A DNA stretch of 64,000 nt from Euryodendron excelsum. Its lineage: Eukaryota; Streptophyta; Magnoliopsida; Ericales; Pentaphylacaceae. Shown piece by piece: positions 46,324-58,275 of this stretch. The notes beneath the pieces are model-generated. The model searched no databases. It worked only from the letters and a program-made list of their open reading frames with translations, and was not told where the DNA came from. Every line of letters begins with the position of its first letter. The first letter of the stretch is position 1. The stretch lies in the NCBI GenBank assembly GCA_033060915.1, contig CM065378.1, positions 50,292,001-50,356,000 of the forward strand. Reading direction: 5' to 3'. A program made the position numbers and the translations under genes.

Positions 46324-47529
46324 GCAAAAACAAAGGAGGTGGCGCCTAGCCGAATTTTGGCCTAGGGCCACTACTAATGGCACCAGGCCAAAAATATTGG
46401 CTAGGCACCACTAAGAGTGGCTCTAACCTTATATGGAAGTGATCTCTGCGGATTTGATTCGACCTTGAGCTGCAAGGCAAAGATTTGGGCACCACTCCTA
46501 GTGGCTCCCAGCCATTTTTTGGCCTGACTCCACTACAAGTGGCCCCGGTTTGATTTGGAAAGCTGTTGGGCTGCAGGGCCTAGCTAAAAAAGATATAGGG
46601 GCAATTGGGAGTGTCCCGAGAGTTTCCAATTTGATACCTAGAACCGGTATGGTTGAAAATGATGACTAGCCTGCTAGGTGTAAAAGGGTCATTGGAACCG
46701 AAAAACACCAAAATTGGTCTGTAGCCGACTGGAATGGCATTCGAAGGTCAGGCACACTATTAGGAGTGTCCCAAGGGATTACCGATTTGATACCCATGGC
46801 TGGCGTAGTTAAAAGGGATGATCGACCCACGGGGGGCAAAAGAGTCATTTTACTTAAGAAACGTAGAAAAGATCTTAGAATGGATTGGGATAGCATTTAG
46901 AGGTTGGGGACACACGTGGGAGTGCTTCGGAGGTTTACCGGTTTGATACCCAGAGCCGGTGCTGTTAACGAGGGCAATCGGGGCGCTCAAGGATAAAACG
47001 ATCATTTTAACCGGGAGTCATCGGAATTAGTTTGAATGGTATTCTGAGTATGCCAGGATGTCTGGGGATAGTCTTGGATGGGGTGGACTTACCATTCTGA
47101 GGACTTAGGTATTTTCTCGAAAAGCATGCCCTGGTGGGGCCTACCAGGGGTAATTTGATCATTTCTCACCGAAACGGGCTAGCAAGCGTTGGTGTTGATC
47201 GATCTAGATTTGGAACGGACTTTCTATCTTAAGAACTTTGTATCCTCTCAGAGATGTGTCAATAGGGACTTATCGTTTCGAGAAATTTTGCACCTTCTCG
47301 GTGACACATGCTGGGTTGAATTGGATTAGAGGATGCCTCAAAGGCATTTTGATCATTTGGCTTTAAGTGGGCCCGATGAGCCTGTAAAGCAACCGGTTGA
47401 CTGGATTGGAACCTGGAAAGCTGGTCTGAGCTGGAACGTGCTGTGATACTTGAATGTGAATCCAGTTAGAATGGAGATTGCTGAGTGAACAAAAATGGGG
47501 TGCTTATAATATTGAAATATAAGGGATTG

Positions 47530-47950
47530 TGTATAACATTTTTGGAGGTTTTTATGAATTTACATAATTAATTTTAATTATTGCACACATATTGTGTTGA
47601 GGTTTATGTTTTTTGATGGCAAATTTTGTGATTCCAGTTTTTTACTAATGGTGTGGGGTCCACATGTGATGGTTGATCTTAGATTTAAGGTTTGGCGTTG
47701 GTTTCGTAGACCGCCTGGTCTTGAAAAGCTGCCTATATGTGGCATTAGTTTCAAAGATCAATTGGTCTTAGAAATCTGTCTAAAGTGCTTAAAGGTATTT
47801 TGGTCATTTGGTTTCAATCGAGCAACCACAGATTTGACTTGATTAAAGTCTTAAAAAGTTGGTTTGGACTTGATAGTGTTGCGATGTTTGGTTGGAGGTC
47901 TGGTCTGGACTAGAGATTACTGAGTAGGCAAAAATTGTGTGCTTTCATAG
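47530..47950 (-). repeat. second, divergent Ogre-type LTR 5' end
   Basis: Just beyond the element the plus strand shows again 'aaggtattttggtcatttgg', 'gatttgacttgatt', 'gagattactgag' and 'gtgtgctttcata', a divergent copy of the LTR end at 47341-47508 (caaaggcattttgatcatttgg ... gagattgctgag ... ggtgcttata). It is only the first ~400 bp of an LTR. Confidence 0.5.
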
Positions 47951-47989
47951 GGGATGACACTAATCATGTACATTATTCTTGTAGTGACA

Positions 47990-50560
47990 TGTATAAGTGT
48001 ATAATAGTTATAAATGCTCTAATGATAAACCACAATTCACAACCCTCCCTTGGGGAGGTTTTCAATGTTTTTGCTCTGTTGAGTTTTGAGGTTGGAATGG
48101 TTCTAAAGAAGCCCTCTCTTGAGTGGCATCCATAAAAACAATCATAAGAACTCTTACTCACTAGAGTGGTTTTCAATGCCCTAAAAGTGATTTTCTAAAA
48201 TATCCCTTTCCAAAAAATAGTTTTCAAAAGTTTATTCTCTTTAGTTTTCAATCAAAGTAGTTTTGAAAACTACCTTTTCTATATTAACTTTCAAAAGTTT
48301 TACTCTCTTGAGTTAGTGTTTGAAATGATTGCAAGGCAACCCTCTCTTGAATGGTTTCTAAATACGAACCAATAAACCCTACACTCACTTGAGTGGTTTT
48401 TCATAAAATGGTTTTCAAAACTCACAACTCTCTTGAGTTGTTTTTAAAAAAGTTTCTCACATAAAATGATAAGATTTTTACATGAAATCATAGTATTTTA
48501 AAACACATTTTCAAGTTTCATGCATAAAATCACTTTTCCATGCCTTTCCAAAACTACTAGGACAAAAATCCTAGTCCAAAACCACCTTTCCAAAACCACT
48601 AGGTCCCAACCTAGTTCAAAACCACTTTTCCAAAGTTGGTTAACCCTAGGACTTCTCCATACTCTAAGTTAACCTAACCCTAGTTATTCAACCCTAGGTT
48701 AACCTAACCCAAATTAGTTAACACTAAGTCAACTTAACCCTAGTTGTCCAACCCTAGATTAACCTAACCCTAAAGCATCTTAACCCCAGTTACCTTAGGC
48801 AACGTTAGTTGGCTTCAAAACTCCAATTCCAACCCCTTTTCGAAACAATCTTCAATTCAAAAGACTTTTCAAGACTTGTTTTAAAAATATTTAACTCTCC
48901 CAAGCTTTTAAAAATCATAACATAAGTCTTTTCAAAATGCTTTTAAGTGCTCTCTTAAACTTATCTTGAATAAAATAGCTAGACACTTAACATTTTCAAA
49001 ATCTATTTTCAGAATATTTTTAAAAACTCACAACCCTAAGATAATCCTAGCCCTCTCATGGTCAAGGTTTCCAAGAAAAAATGAAACATCAAATGAAACC
49101 TTTAAAGGTTCATAGTAGAGTTCCAAACCCTAAATGTTTTTCAAAACCTCTTTCAAAAATGATTTTCAAAAAGTCACACGCTCAAGCCAATCATAATCAT
49201 TCAAATGATTATGGTTTCTTAAGAAATATGAGATATCAAGTAAAGTTCTATAATCACAAATGCTTTCAAAACTCTAAGAGAAGTTTCTAGCCCTTTTTCT
49301 AACCATGTTTTCAAAATTCATAACCTCAAAGGAGTTTGGCTTCTCCATTAGCTAATTTCTTAAAGGTAATGAGATATTCAACATACCTTTCTTAAGGTGT
49401 TTTCCAAAACTTTTAAAGATAAGTCCACAAGAACTTTTATCTTGTTCCAATCCAAACTTTATTTTTAAAAATCCCTAATCAAGTCTTTCAAAAACTTTTC
49501 CAAATTCCCTTAAGTTGTTTAAAAAATATTTCAAAACTCCCTTGAGTGGTTCTCAAAATATTTTAAAACTCTCTTAAGTTGTTTCAAATAATTTCCAAAC
49601 TCCCTTGAGTCTTTCAAAAATTTTCAAAACTCTCTTGAGTTGCTTTAAAAATACACTTCATAATATCTTAAGTTCTATTTCAAAAATGTCTCAAAACTCT
49701 TCCAAGTCCAAGTCTACGTCAAAACTCTTTTGAGTTCAAGCGTCAAAAAAAACCTTTCAAAATTCCATGAGTCATTTTCACTTGGGCCTTTGCCCTGACT
49801 ACGGATGACCTGATTCTCATCAAATAAAATACGTAAGCAACCTTTATAGGTGCGATCATAACACCTTTTTCAAATCAAATTCCATTTTCAAAACTCTTAT
49901 TCAATCAAAATTTTCTATCTCAAGTCAAACTTCAAAAATTCCTATTCTTTTAAAAGCATCTTTCAAAAGTCAAGTTTCAAACCCTTCGAACTCTTTCAAA
50001 AATCTTTCCAGCATGCATCATGCATTATTCATTCAAAAAGTGATGATCAAACCCTGTTTTTTAAATTTTAAAGTGAATATAAAGTGGATATTAAATAACC
50101 AATGATTTATGTGAGTGAAGTAAGGGTAATTAGACATGAAGGCACTGAAAGTACGGGTAGGGTGATGATCTTAAGATATCTTTCCTACACGTAACCAACC
50201 TCCAGACTATAGATTTGTGTTTCAAATACCAAAACTGGAGTCATGTTTTCAAGAGGACTTTAAAATATTTTTCAAAAGTTGCTAAAAACCTTTTTTTCCA
50301 AAATCCTTCTTAAGAAGGCCATTTTCAAAACCTTTATAAAAAAATTAAAAAAAGAAGCCTAAATTTAGTCTTAGAATTACACTTAGTTTTAAGTGATTTA
50401 GCACATCTTTAACTATGTTATGTGACGACTCCAAACTTTTTCAAAAAACTCTTAATCAAATCAAGTTTTCAAATTCAAACTCCCGTCAGGATAAATTCTA
50501 ACAAAGAGAGTATCATGTTTTTACCGAGTCAAGAGGACTTTGGTGTAAAAACCGCAATGC
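47990..50560 (+). repeat. Ogre/Tat-type LTR, plus-strand copy
   Basis: Plus-strand order of family blocks: 'aaaatgataagatttttacatgaaatc' region (48460), AGGGTTTGG-type minisatellite in reverse (48640-48800), 'accctaaatg' units (49120-49300), 'atacgtaagcaacctttataggtgcg' (49829), 'cacgtaaccaacctcc' (50189), 'tatgtgacgactccaaac' (50419). It ends near 'agtcaagaggactttgg' (50530). It has no partner and no internal region in the window. Confidence 0.65.
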
Positions 50561-50736
50561 CACACCCTACTGGGGTAGTTTTGGTCAATCTAACATTTTG
50601 CAAATGGAAATCCAGGTGCATATCTATGTGGCATGAAAGGATAGAGTCTTTTAGTTAATGTACATATGATTTTGGCTCAAACCACAATGATTTAAAGTCT
50701 AATTACACATTTTATAAATAAACATATTTTTAAAAA

Positions 50737-50860
50737 ATATATATTATACTTATAGTGATAAACCCGAGACTGTACTCGGTATTGAACCGGTACTGATACA
50801 TACCATAGCCATAGCAAAAACGATATGCTAGCAAGTACAATAGTAACAACTATACACCCT
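50737..50860 (+). repeat. dispersed repeat with GGTACC-rich core, copy 1
   Basis: 'tatagtgataaacccgag ... accggtactg ... cataccatagcc ... aaaacgatatgctagc' matches 61705-61830 in the same orientation. Family unknown. Confidence 0.5.
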
Positions 50861-52650
50861 ATAGAACTAAACCCATTTGCAACAAGTCTACAACCATTGT
50901 ATCTATCTCTCTTCCTCACAATTGGAGCACTACGCTGAAGAGAAACACTGCACGTTCAATTGATTCTCAGCTTGCTCATGTAGACTTTTGATCCCTATAG
51001 CTTTCCACCCTTCCTTCATTTTGATGTACTGTAGTTTTTGTGCTTTAGAGAGATGATCCAGCAGTACACTTCACGTTTGTTTTGGTTTTCAACAGTACAC
51101 TTGTGTCTGGTACATTCAAGGATCTCTAAGACAGAATATTACAAAGAGGAATGAGAAATTCAGAGAGAGGAAAGAGGGTTTTAGGGAGTGACAGAAATTG
51201 AATTATTTTATTTTTGAATATTAATGGTGTTATTGTCTTCTTAACGCAGTGAGCCCAACAATCCTGATACGGGCTGTCGTTGAATTTCAAAATGTTGTGT
51301 GGGGATTGGAACCAGTCACTTCCAAACAAAATATCCACTAAAATGACTTTTAATTATAAGAATGTCATAGCCTCAAACATTCTGTTACAGGATTATCTAA
51401 AAATAGAATTTTTCAAACCATAAAGGGTAATGCAACAAAAATCTATGCAATTCAAAGCCACAGTAATTTTTTAATAAAGCTAGAGAATAGAGAGGAACAA
51501 ATAAAACAAGGTAAACTCCATTTTCCACAATTTTTGTAAGCGAAGTGTTGTGCAAATAAAAATCCGAGAGAGAGATTTCCAAACCAAGAAATCAATAAAT
51601 AATAGGTACATACAAATAACATTCAAGTAAACAAGGTGAAAGACTCCTTCCAACTGTGAAAAGGATTTAAAGCAAAACAGAACTAACCCTAACACGTCAA
51701 AAACAGAGAGCACATGATACATAAATTTCCAGACTACGCAGCATATCTTAGTCCTCGTGTATGAAAGAGGATTCAAGCATCTTTTTACACTGAAAATATA
51801 TAAAATTAAGTGAAAAGCTCCACAAACAACAGCCTAGTTCATCGCCAAAGACACAACTTAAGAGCTCCAACATGCCCATGCAAAGAGAGCCAGTACGTAT
51901 CTGCAGGGAATAATATAGAAGTGGATCAGACGCCATTGGTAAAGGGGTTTTTATGACACTATTTGTTCATAACCAATAACAGCACTAAACGTCTATGTCC
52001 AGGTGACATCAGTACAATACTCGCCTAAATGTTAAGCAAAAACCGGTAACTAACAAATCACAATAAAACCATAATATTTCTATGCATACAAGAAACTGTA
52101 TTCCATAATTCCTTTCTCGCCCAAAAAAAAAATTTGATAGAAGTAGCAAAACTACCTCAGTTTTATCCATATCAGAAGAGACCTTAACGGCTCATATCAT
52201 CACAGTATCTCAATTTTTCAGTAAATTTTTTTTATTTGATAAGTACCAATCCAGTAATGAATTGAATTGTAAAGAGGAAACATCAAATCTTCAACAAGTT
52301 TTTCCTGCCGCTAAAAACACCTTTAGTAATTTCGGTAGCAGAAAACACCGTGATATACGTTGTATTAATCATTCACTGTTTAGTTACAACGATGAATCGT
52401 AGGGCACAGTTAATGTAGAACCATATGTAATACAACTGGAAGTAACACCTGATTTTAGTGCCTATAGCTTTGTTTTATTTTGTTATACAATTACCATAAT
52501 ATAAAAATCGAAATCTCCAACTAGACTCAAAAACCAAGTTCGTTCAGTGATGCAGCAGGAGCTACTTGGCTACATTTTACAAAAGCGTCTTTCAGACTCC
52601 TATAAAAGATGCTCTCCACAAGTGTCAAGAGTATAACAAAATAAGATCGT
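50861..52650. other. stretch without recognised feature
   Basis: AT-rich DNA. The short frames at 51126-51936 (minus) are rich in Leu, Phe, Cys and Tyr, have no motif, and look like random translation. Confidence 0.4.
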
Positions 52651-52853
52651 TCACTCGCTGAACAAAAGAAAATTTTTCATTTGCTTCTCATTCCTTGCTT
52701 TGAGGCCATTAAATGGTGTTGGCCAAACAACTGACATCATTTCACTTTCCCCCTCATCAAAGTTATGAAAAGATCCATTTTCACTCAGTAATTGCAAAAT
52801 GTCACTAGACCAACTTTCTCCACCAAAAAATGATACACAAAACCAGAGGATTG
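52651..52853 (-). CDS. possible terminal exon of an unidentified gene
   Basis: On the minus strand an acceptor-like 'ataaaacag' (ending 52854) is followed by 67 open codons in one frame, up to a TGA at 52651-52653. The residues are rich in Glu, Ser, Gly and Asp (for example GGESWSSDILQLLSENG, DEGESEMMSVVWPTPFNG). This is unlike the Leu/Phe/Cys-rich noise seen around it. No family is recognised. It could be the last exon of a host gene or a chance open frame. Confidence 0.3.
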
Positions 52854-52861
52854 CTGTTTTA

Positions 52862-54142
52862 TGTGTTTATGGGCAAGGAGATGACACATGATTAAATATA
52901 GGACTAGGTAAGGTAGTGAGACTATATGGGAAGGTAAAGAATTTTCCTAGTAAGAAGACACCATTGTGGAATTGCTGTAGGAAGAATGCCTAATATAGAA
53001 TATTAGAGCATATATAACTCAGTTAAATCACTGAAACAGAAGATTTAATGGTTAAACCACAAGATGAGAATATTTACAAGGCAAGGAATTGAAATATCTA
53101 GTAAAAAAATAAATTAAATGAAACCCAAATGATCATACATAGACTTTTACAAAACACATCAAATTGAGTATACATGAATAATGTTTAAATCCTATCATTA
53201 ATTTACTTAAATGGTCATACATAGAATTACAAAAGAGACCAAGGAAAATGAAATTTAGTACATGAAATGGTTTAATATGAAAAAGAGACCAAGCAAAATG
53301 ATATCTTAAATCTTAACATGTATGAAATAATTACCAACAACAATAGGAACATCATTTGGCTGCAAAACACAAATTAACGCAAATAGCGAAAAAGATATCA
53401 GTTCACTAAAACGTAGACACATGAAACATAGACTATTAAAAGGGTATGTTCGGTCTGTAGGAGAGACATCTGACTTTCTTATTGACTTTTGTACTGAAGC
53501 ACTTGAATCAGTTGAAGGCAGTTTCTACAAGAAGAATTGTGACTCAGCATTGGGCTGGGTGGCGGTTCATGACGAGTGGGCATGAACTGTGGCCAAACAA
53601 ACAAAAGTAAGCCAACCATGAGTTCCTGAACCTTAAAAGGGAAACACTCTCTAAAGTAAAGAGCCTAGTCTAAAGGACCAGAACCGGAGCCGAGAGCAAG
53701 ATCGAAAACTCAATTTCTCACTCAAAGTATTAAAGTGGTCACTTAGTAGGTAGTCTACCCACATCATCAAAGAAGATATGTTTTGCGAATGGCAACAACA
53801 CAGTGACCTCGGTTTTAAAAAGGGTGACATTGTAGGTTAGATTTCTACGTCTTGAAGATATATATTGAGCTTTTGTTATAATGAAATTAAGTAGTTACAA
53901 TAGTTTGGCTATAGCATCATTCATTGACGTAGAATGCAAGCAAACAGAGTCACTGCTGCCCCTTCTGAGAAAGATACAAATTTTTCCATTTTCCAAATCA
54001 ATCTAAATTAAAGGATTGATGACAATCAACGAGAGGTAGACACATGAGCAATTTTCCGTATGAGCGAGTATATCAAAAGGCCTTGACATTCACTTCAATC
54101 TATTAACAATTTGATTGCATTACAACACATTAATTTGTACTT
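52862..54142. other. stretch without recognised gene; one small open frame
   Basis: A plus-strand frame of 84 codons (53331-53585; first Met at 53421, 54 codons) gives a balanced composition (SVGETSDFLIDFCTEALESVEG segment) but no known motif. The rest is AT-rich without visible structure. Confidence 0.3.
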
Positions 54143-55561
54143 TGTTAGATTTAAATTAGGAGTTTATTTACATCTTTAGTTAGATTTTAGTATTAACTAA
54201 GTTTATTTTGCTTTAAATAGGTTTTAAGCTTAAAACGGATGATTTCGATGCAATTCAGTTGAAAGGAGAATGAGTTTCAAAAAAATATTGTCAGAGTACA
54301 AGCTGCTAAAGCTGTGGTATAAGCTACAGAAGCACCCAGAACTGAAACTTTGAAAGGCTATATCTCTTAAACCAAAAGGGCTACTGGGGTCCATAATATA
54401 TGGATTTATATAACTTTTCGAGATCTACAAAACCGTTCGAATGGCAGGAAACTTCTGGTTCTAATTTTTAGCATTTGAATCAGGTTAGCAAGGCGTTATT
54501 TTGGCGTTTGAACTCCTAGTTAACAATTCACACAGCTTCGTTATTTTTCAGCCTATTTAAGGCCTTTTTTTGGCCCAAATTTGGAGATCTCAGCTGATCT
54601 CATCTTATTTTTAGATTTTTTAGGGTTTTTAGGAATAGTTTTAGAGAGAGAAACTCTAAATTTCTTTATATTTCTCCATTTTCATTGTAATCAAGAGCTA
54701 TGTTCATCATTTCAATCAATTTCTAATGAATTCAAGTCAATTACTTATGGAATCAAGTAGCTAATTCTATTCTTAGGTCCAATTGTGAAGATCATCCAAG
54801 GATCTCAAGATTTTCAATAGAAGTAATGGGTTTATTATTGTTTTATCTTTCAAATCTCTTAATTCTTGACAATTGAACTCTAGATTTTTGAGAAAACTTA
54901 GATTCTTGACTATATTTGGTAATCTCTATGCACAAACCCTAGTTTGGTATAGAGATTGCACAAATCGATGGTATGAATCTATGGCTTTAAATTGACTATA
55001 ACTCTAGGGTTAATTATCATTGAATTGAATATTTGATAATCATTTCTTGAATCTAATTAAAATCTTGTGTTCTTGACTAAATCTTTGAGTACATGCACGA
55101 ATCATGAATTTGGTATGGGTGTCACTTAGATCGATGGTATGAACCCACGAATCTTATCATTTATAAAATCTAAGTTGATTATCATTGATTTCATTGTTTT
55201 AATAGTTGAAATCCTCCAAATCAAAGGCTCATAGTGAAGCTAATGATTTGAGTTATCAAACTCATTGGAACCTTGGGCAAATTGGGTGGTTGGATCAATT
55301 GGATCCAAGTCATTTACCTTAGTAGTTTAATTGTTTTAAAACTGCTTTAGTTTAGTCAAGCCAACCTTTCAAAATCAATTGTTTTTTGTTTTACCTTTAT
55401 AAGAAGTAATTTCATTTGGGTTCTTGCAAATCTTGAGAGAAATGAATGTGAGTTGAAGTCTATAGCTTATATTGAGCTTGATCTTCGAGAGAATCGATAT
55501 CCAGGCTCACCGGATTTAAACTACACCCCGAACCGTACTCTTGCATTAATTATATTGCACA
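54143..55561 (+). mobile_element. solo LTR, Athila-like, with near-perfect target duplication
   Basis: Starts TGTTAGATTT and ends ATTGCACA; flanks TACTT (54138-54142) and TATTT (55562-55566). It is homologous to the LTRs at 15634-16806 (minus) and, in its second half, 4606-5930. Shared signposts are 'ggttttaagctta', 'agctgctaaagctgtgg', 'gtagctaattctat', 'agatcgatggtatgaaccc' and 'atcaaaggctcat'. No internal sequence follows, so it is a solo LTR formed by LTR-LTR recombination. Confidence 0.7.
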
Positions 55562-55566
55562 TATTT

Positions 55567-58275
55567 GGAGCAATTCACAGTCTTATAGAAACCCAGGGTC
55601 AAAATTAAGTTTCCATTAACCAGTTAATGAAGCATTTTAGGTGACCCAATTTCTTTTTTTTGATGACCCAATTTCATTGAACAAAAACCTTATTTACTTT
55701 GATGTCTCCAGCATAAGTACAGCCAACTTAATTTTTCAACAGCTATATGGCAAGGACATCTCTTGAACAGAGCCGTACCCATGAAAAATTCAGAATCACC
55801 TCTCAGCTACATTTATGTAACTTCCAAAGTCGTGCAGAATTTAAAATGAATTTAGACATCATTAACATGTGTAACATTATATATGCATGAAGCAGACACT
55901 TTTTAATTTGGGACAGCATATAGCTGTAGAGAGAAAACATTACAAAAAGAGTAGATTATTCATTGAGGCTCAATTACCTAGATATACCAATATTTGAAAA
56001 GAAATGAAGTCCAAACTAAAGAAGCATTGCATACTTCTAATAAATAGCATAGTAACCAATAATTGACATTGTAAGCCATCATGTTATCTTGTGTCCTTTG
56101 TTCATATGAATCATATCCATAATCCATACTGTGTAACCAAGAAGTGCTACATTCTAGTTTCTGTAATCACAAAGGTCAAGTTGGAAATTGAGCATTCACA
56201 CAGCTCCAGTGTACACATTAATTATCCAATATCAATGTCATTGAAATGAAATGAAACCATAAACCATAATAATCAACAAAAAATACCCAATAAAAATTCC
56301 ACATTCCATTGTTTAGCTTCAGTAACACCACCACAAGCCAAATCATAGGTATTTAATTTTCTTCTCAAAAGTGAATGCCGCCATGGTGAGAGGAGCCTTC
56401 CGGTGTTGAAGTTCATTTTTTCCTTTTAGTTGATGAACGTGGTCATCATATACAACAAATAATATTTATATATGCAAAAAAAAAAGAAGACAATCAACAT
56501 TTGAAAAAACCCATTAAAACTAGTAACCGCACATTTTTCCCTACTTATTAAAACATGGATTCAAGAAGATAGGACAAGCCTTGAACTCTCAGCAATTTCA
56601 AGATAAAAAAATAATAATAAATTGAGAATATTGTCAAAACCGTTACATCTAGAGAGAGAATTGAAATAGCTAAAGGGAGGGAGAGGAAGATAATCGAAAG
56701 GGATATTGTAGCACAAATTTACTCTATTAGTAAAAATGAAAGAAAAGCATTGTGTTCTATTATTAAAAAAGTGTTAAGTGCCACATTTCTTTAATACATT
56801 CAGGGATTTTGTAAAATCCTCATTAAAGCAAATAAAGATAATTTATTTTAGCTGATTTCTGACAACTTCAAAAGCAGCTCAATGGACAATTCGAAAGCAT
56901 CTTTAGTGATTGGCGTCTTGTTAAGGAATGGTCATGGGCTCAAGCTCAGGGCTTGCATAAGACAAGTTCCCTTATGCTGTTATATATGATCCGCTTTGAC
57001 CCAACATATCCACAAACCCAAACTGTTCTGACCACCCCTACTTGTCTGTTCAGTTCAACCAACCAGATTTCAGGTTGCAAAAATTATCAGTAAACACAGA
57101 CTCTTATTTATAGAAAGTTTTTTCTGTTGCTGCTTTCTTTTTCTTTATTTTTATTGAGAGAAGGGGGGGTTTGTTGTCAGGGTTTGCACTGCAGTTGCCA
57201 CCCTTGCAAAACATTACTGTATCCACTATTAGCTCAATAAAAATGTCTGTCTACCTTGAAAACTATTCTTTTGTCTAAGACCTGTCAATACTTGGGAATA
57301 TCTCCTGACTTCACATCCACATGTTACATAATATGTGAGCCAACGGAAACAGAAAAAACACGGGGCATGAAGATCGGTAGAATGATGTAGGCAACACCAA
57401 GAGATTTTATAATATTCCTCCACCAGTGCTATATGATTACAGGGAAATCATACAGAAGTTCACAATTCATAATTTGGTTTTTTAACACAATCATCCAAGA
57501 GATTTCCCAGTTTCACCTTCTTTTTTTTTTTTAATACAGTAAATTCCCCTCATGGCCTGATTGTGGACAAGTACCAATCACATCGCCATAAAAATGGTTG
57601 ACATCAAAATTAAAAGGATTACACACTTTCACCAGGAATGTAGATCATCAGACAGGAATGTATTAAACGACTTAAGCCACACTCTTAACCTGGTTCTAGG
57701 GTTGGAACGTGATCAGGTAAATCTAATTGCAGGAGTGGTTGTCTTTAAATGAGAATATTCATTTTTGGAAACTAATATCAAAATCAGCCATAAGTGCCAG
57801 CACTCAAATTGCTTTATATGCTAAGCTTTAGATTGATCATAGCCCTTTCCTTGTATTCTCTTCCTACAACATCTCTATTTTATAAAGATTCTCCTCTAGT
57901 TTCTTAATGTCGTCTCATAAAAGAGAACCAAGGGGATAACTTGAATCCATTTTCTGGATCCTAAGCTAAATGTCCTGCAAAATAAGTGTTCCATGTTTTG
58001 GAAAGCATGTCTCAAAACAAGAGTTGCTAGGGTATTAGGGCTTTGAGATAACATTCTACCTTTACCATAAACAAAGCTATGCAATCTTGCTCCTTTTCTC
58101 AACAAAAGAGAATTAACTTTTTCCATGCAATTGATTGTAAGTGCATTCCTTCGAAAGTAGCTAAAGAATCCCTATAATCTTAAATGCTCTATGAGATGCA
58201 AAATTTAGCTTGATATGTCGACACATACAAAAGGATACCTGAACATGCCAAAAAGGAGCATCAGACTTCGTGGCA
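55567..58275. other. mostly unassigned DNA with a few coding-like minus-strand frames
   Basis: 56343-56460 (minus) is open in two frames at once. One reads DDHVHQLKGKNELQHRKAP and the other, after a possible acceptor, MNFNTGRLLSPWRHSLLRR; only one at most can be real. 57896-58126 (minus) encodes 76 codons from MEKVNSLLLRKGARLHSF without a recognised family. Nothing else is supported. Confidence 0.3.

Larger units (their letters stand above)
22009..47508 (-). mobile_element. Ogre/Tat-type Ty3/gypsy retrotransposon with nested insertions
   Basis: Two long homologous LTRs on the minus strand (5' LTR 41633-47508, 3' LTR 22009-26182) bracket a gag of Ogre/Tat type. The outer flanks are GTATT (22004-22008) and ATATT (47509-47513), a 5-bp duplication with one change, which ties the two LTRs to one insertion. 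Nested inside are an Athila-type element (27728-37620), a SIRE-like solo LTR (43637-45207) and a MITE (45950-46155). Without these the element is about 13.8 kb, with ~5.6 kb internal sequence. No protease, reverse transcriptase or integrase of its own was found, so it is non-autonomous or deleted. The 5' LTR lacks its last ~230 bp and the primer-binding site next to it. Confidence 0.75.
41633..47508 (-). repeat. 5' LTR of the Ogre-type element, with two insertions
   Basis: After removal of 43637-45207 (plus its duplicated ACATG) and 45950-46155, about 4.1 kb aligns in order with the 3' LTR 22009-26182. On the minus strand it starts TATAAGCACCCC at 47508 and stops at 41633, inside the block corresponding to about 22240, so the last ~230 bp of U5 are deleted. 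The TATA box is conserved (46315-46323), as are the ~157-bp units (46590-47110) and the minisatellites (42860-43080, 43200-43400). Differences from the 3' LTR are frequent, suggesting an old insertion. Confidence 0.75.

Noticed and set aside
55562..55590. 'tatttggagcaattcacag' as a degenerate Athila primer-binding site
   Set aside because: The TATTT is better explained as the target duplication of the solo LTR (TACTT/TATTT), and no internal sequence follows.
56343..56460. Exon call for either of two overlapping open frames
   Set aside because: Both frames look equally coding-like, so sequence alone cannot choose; kept only as a note in the region entry.
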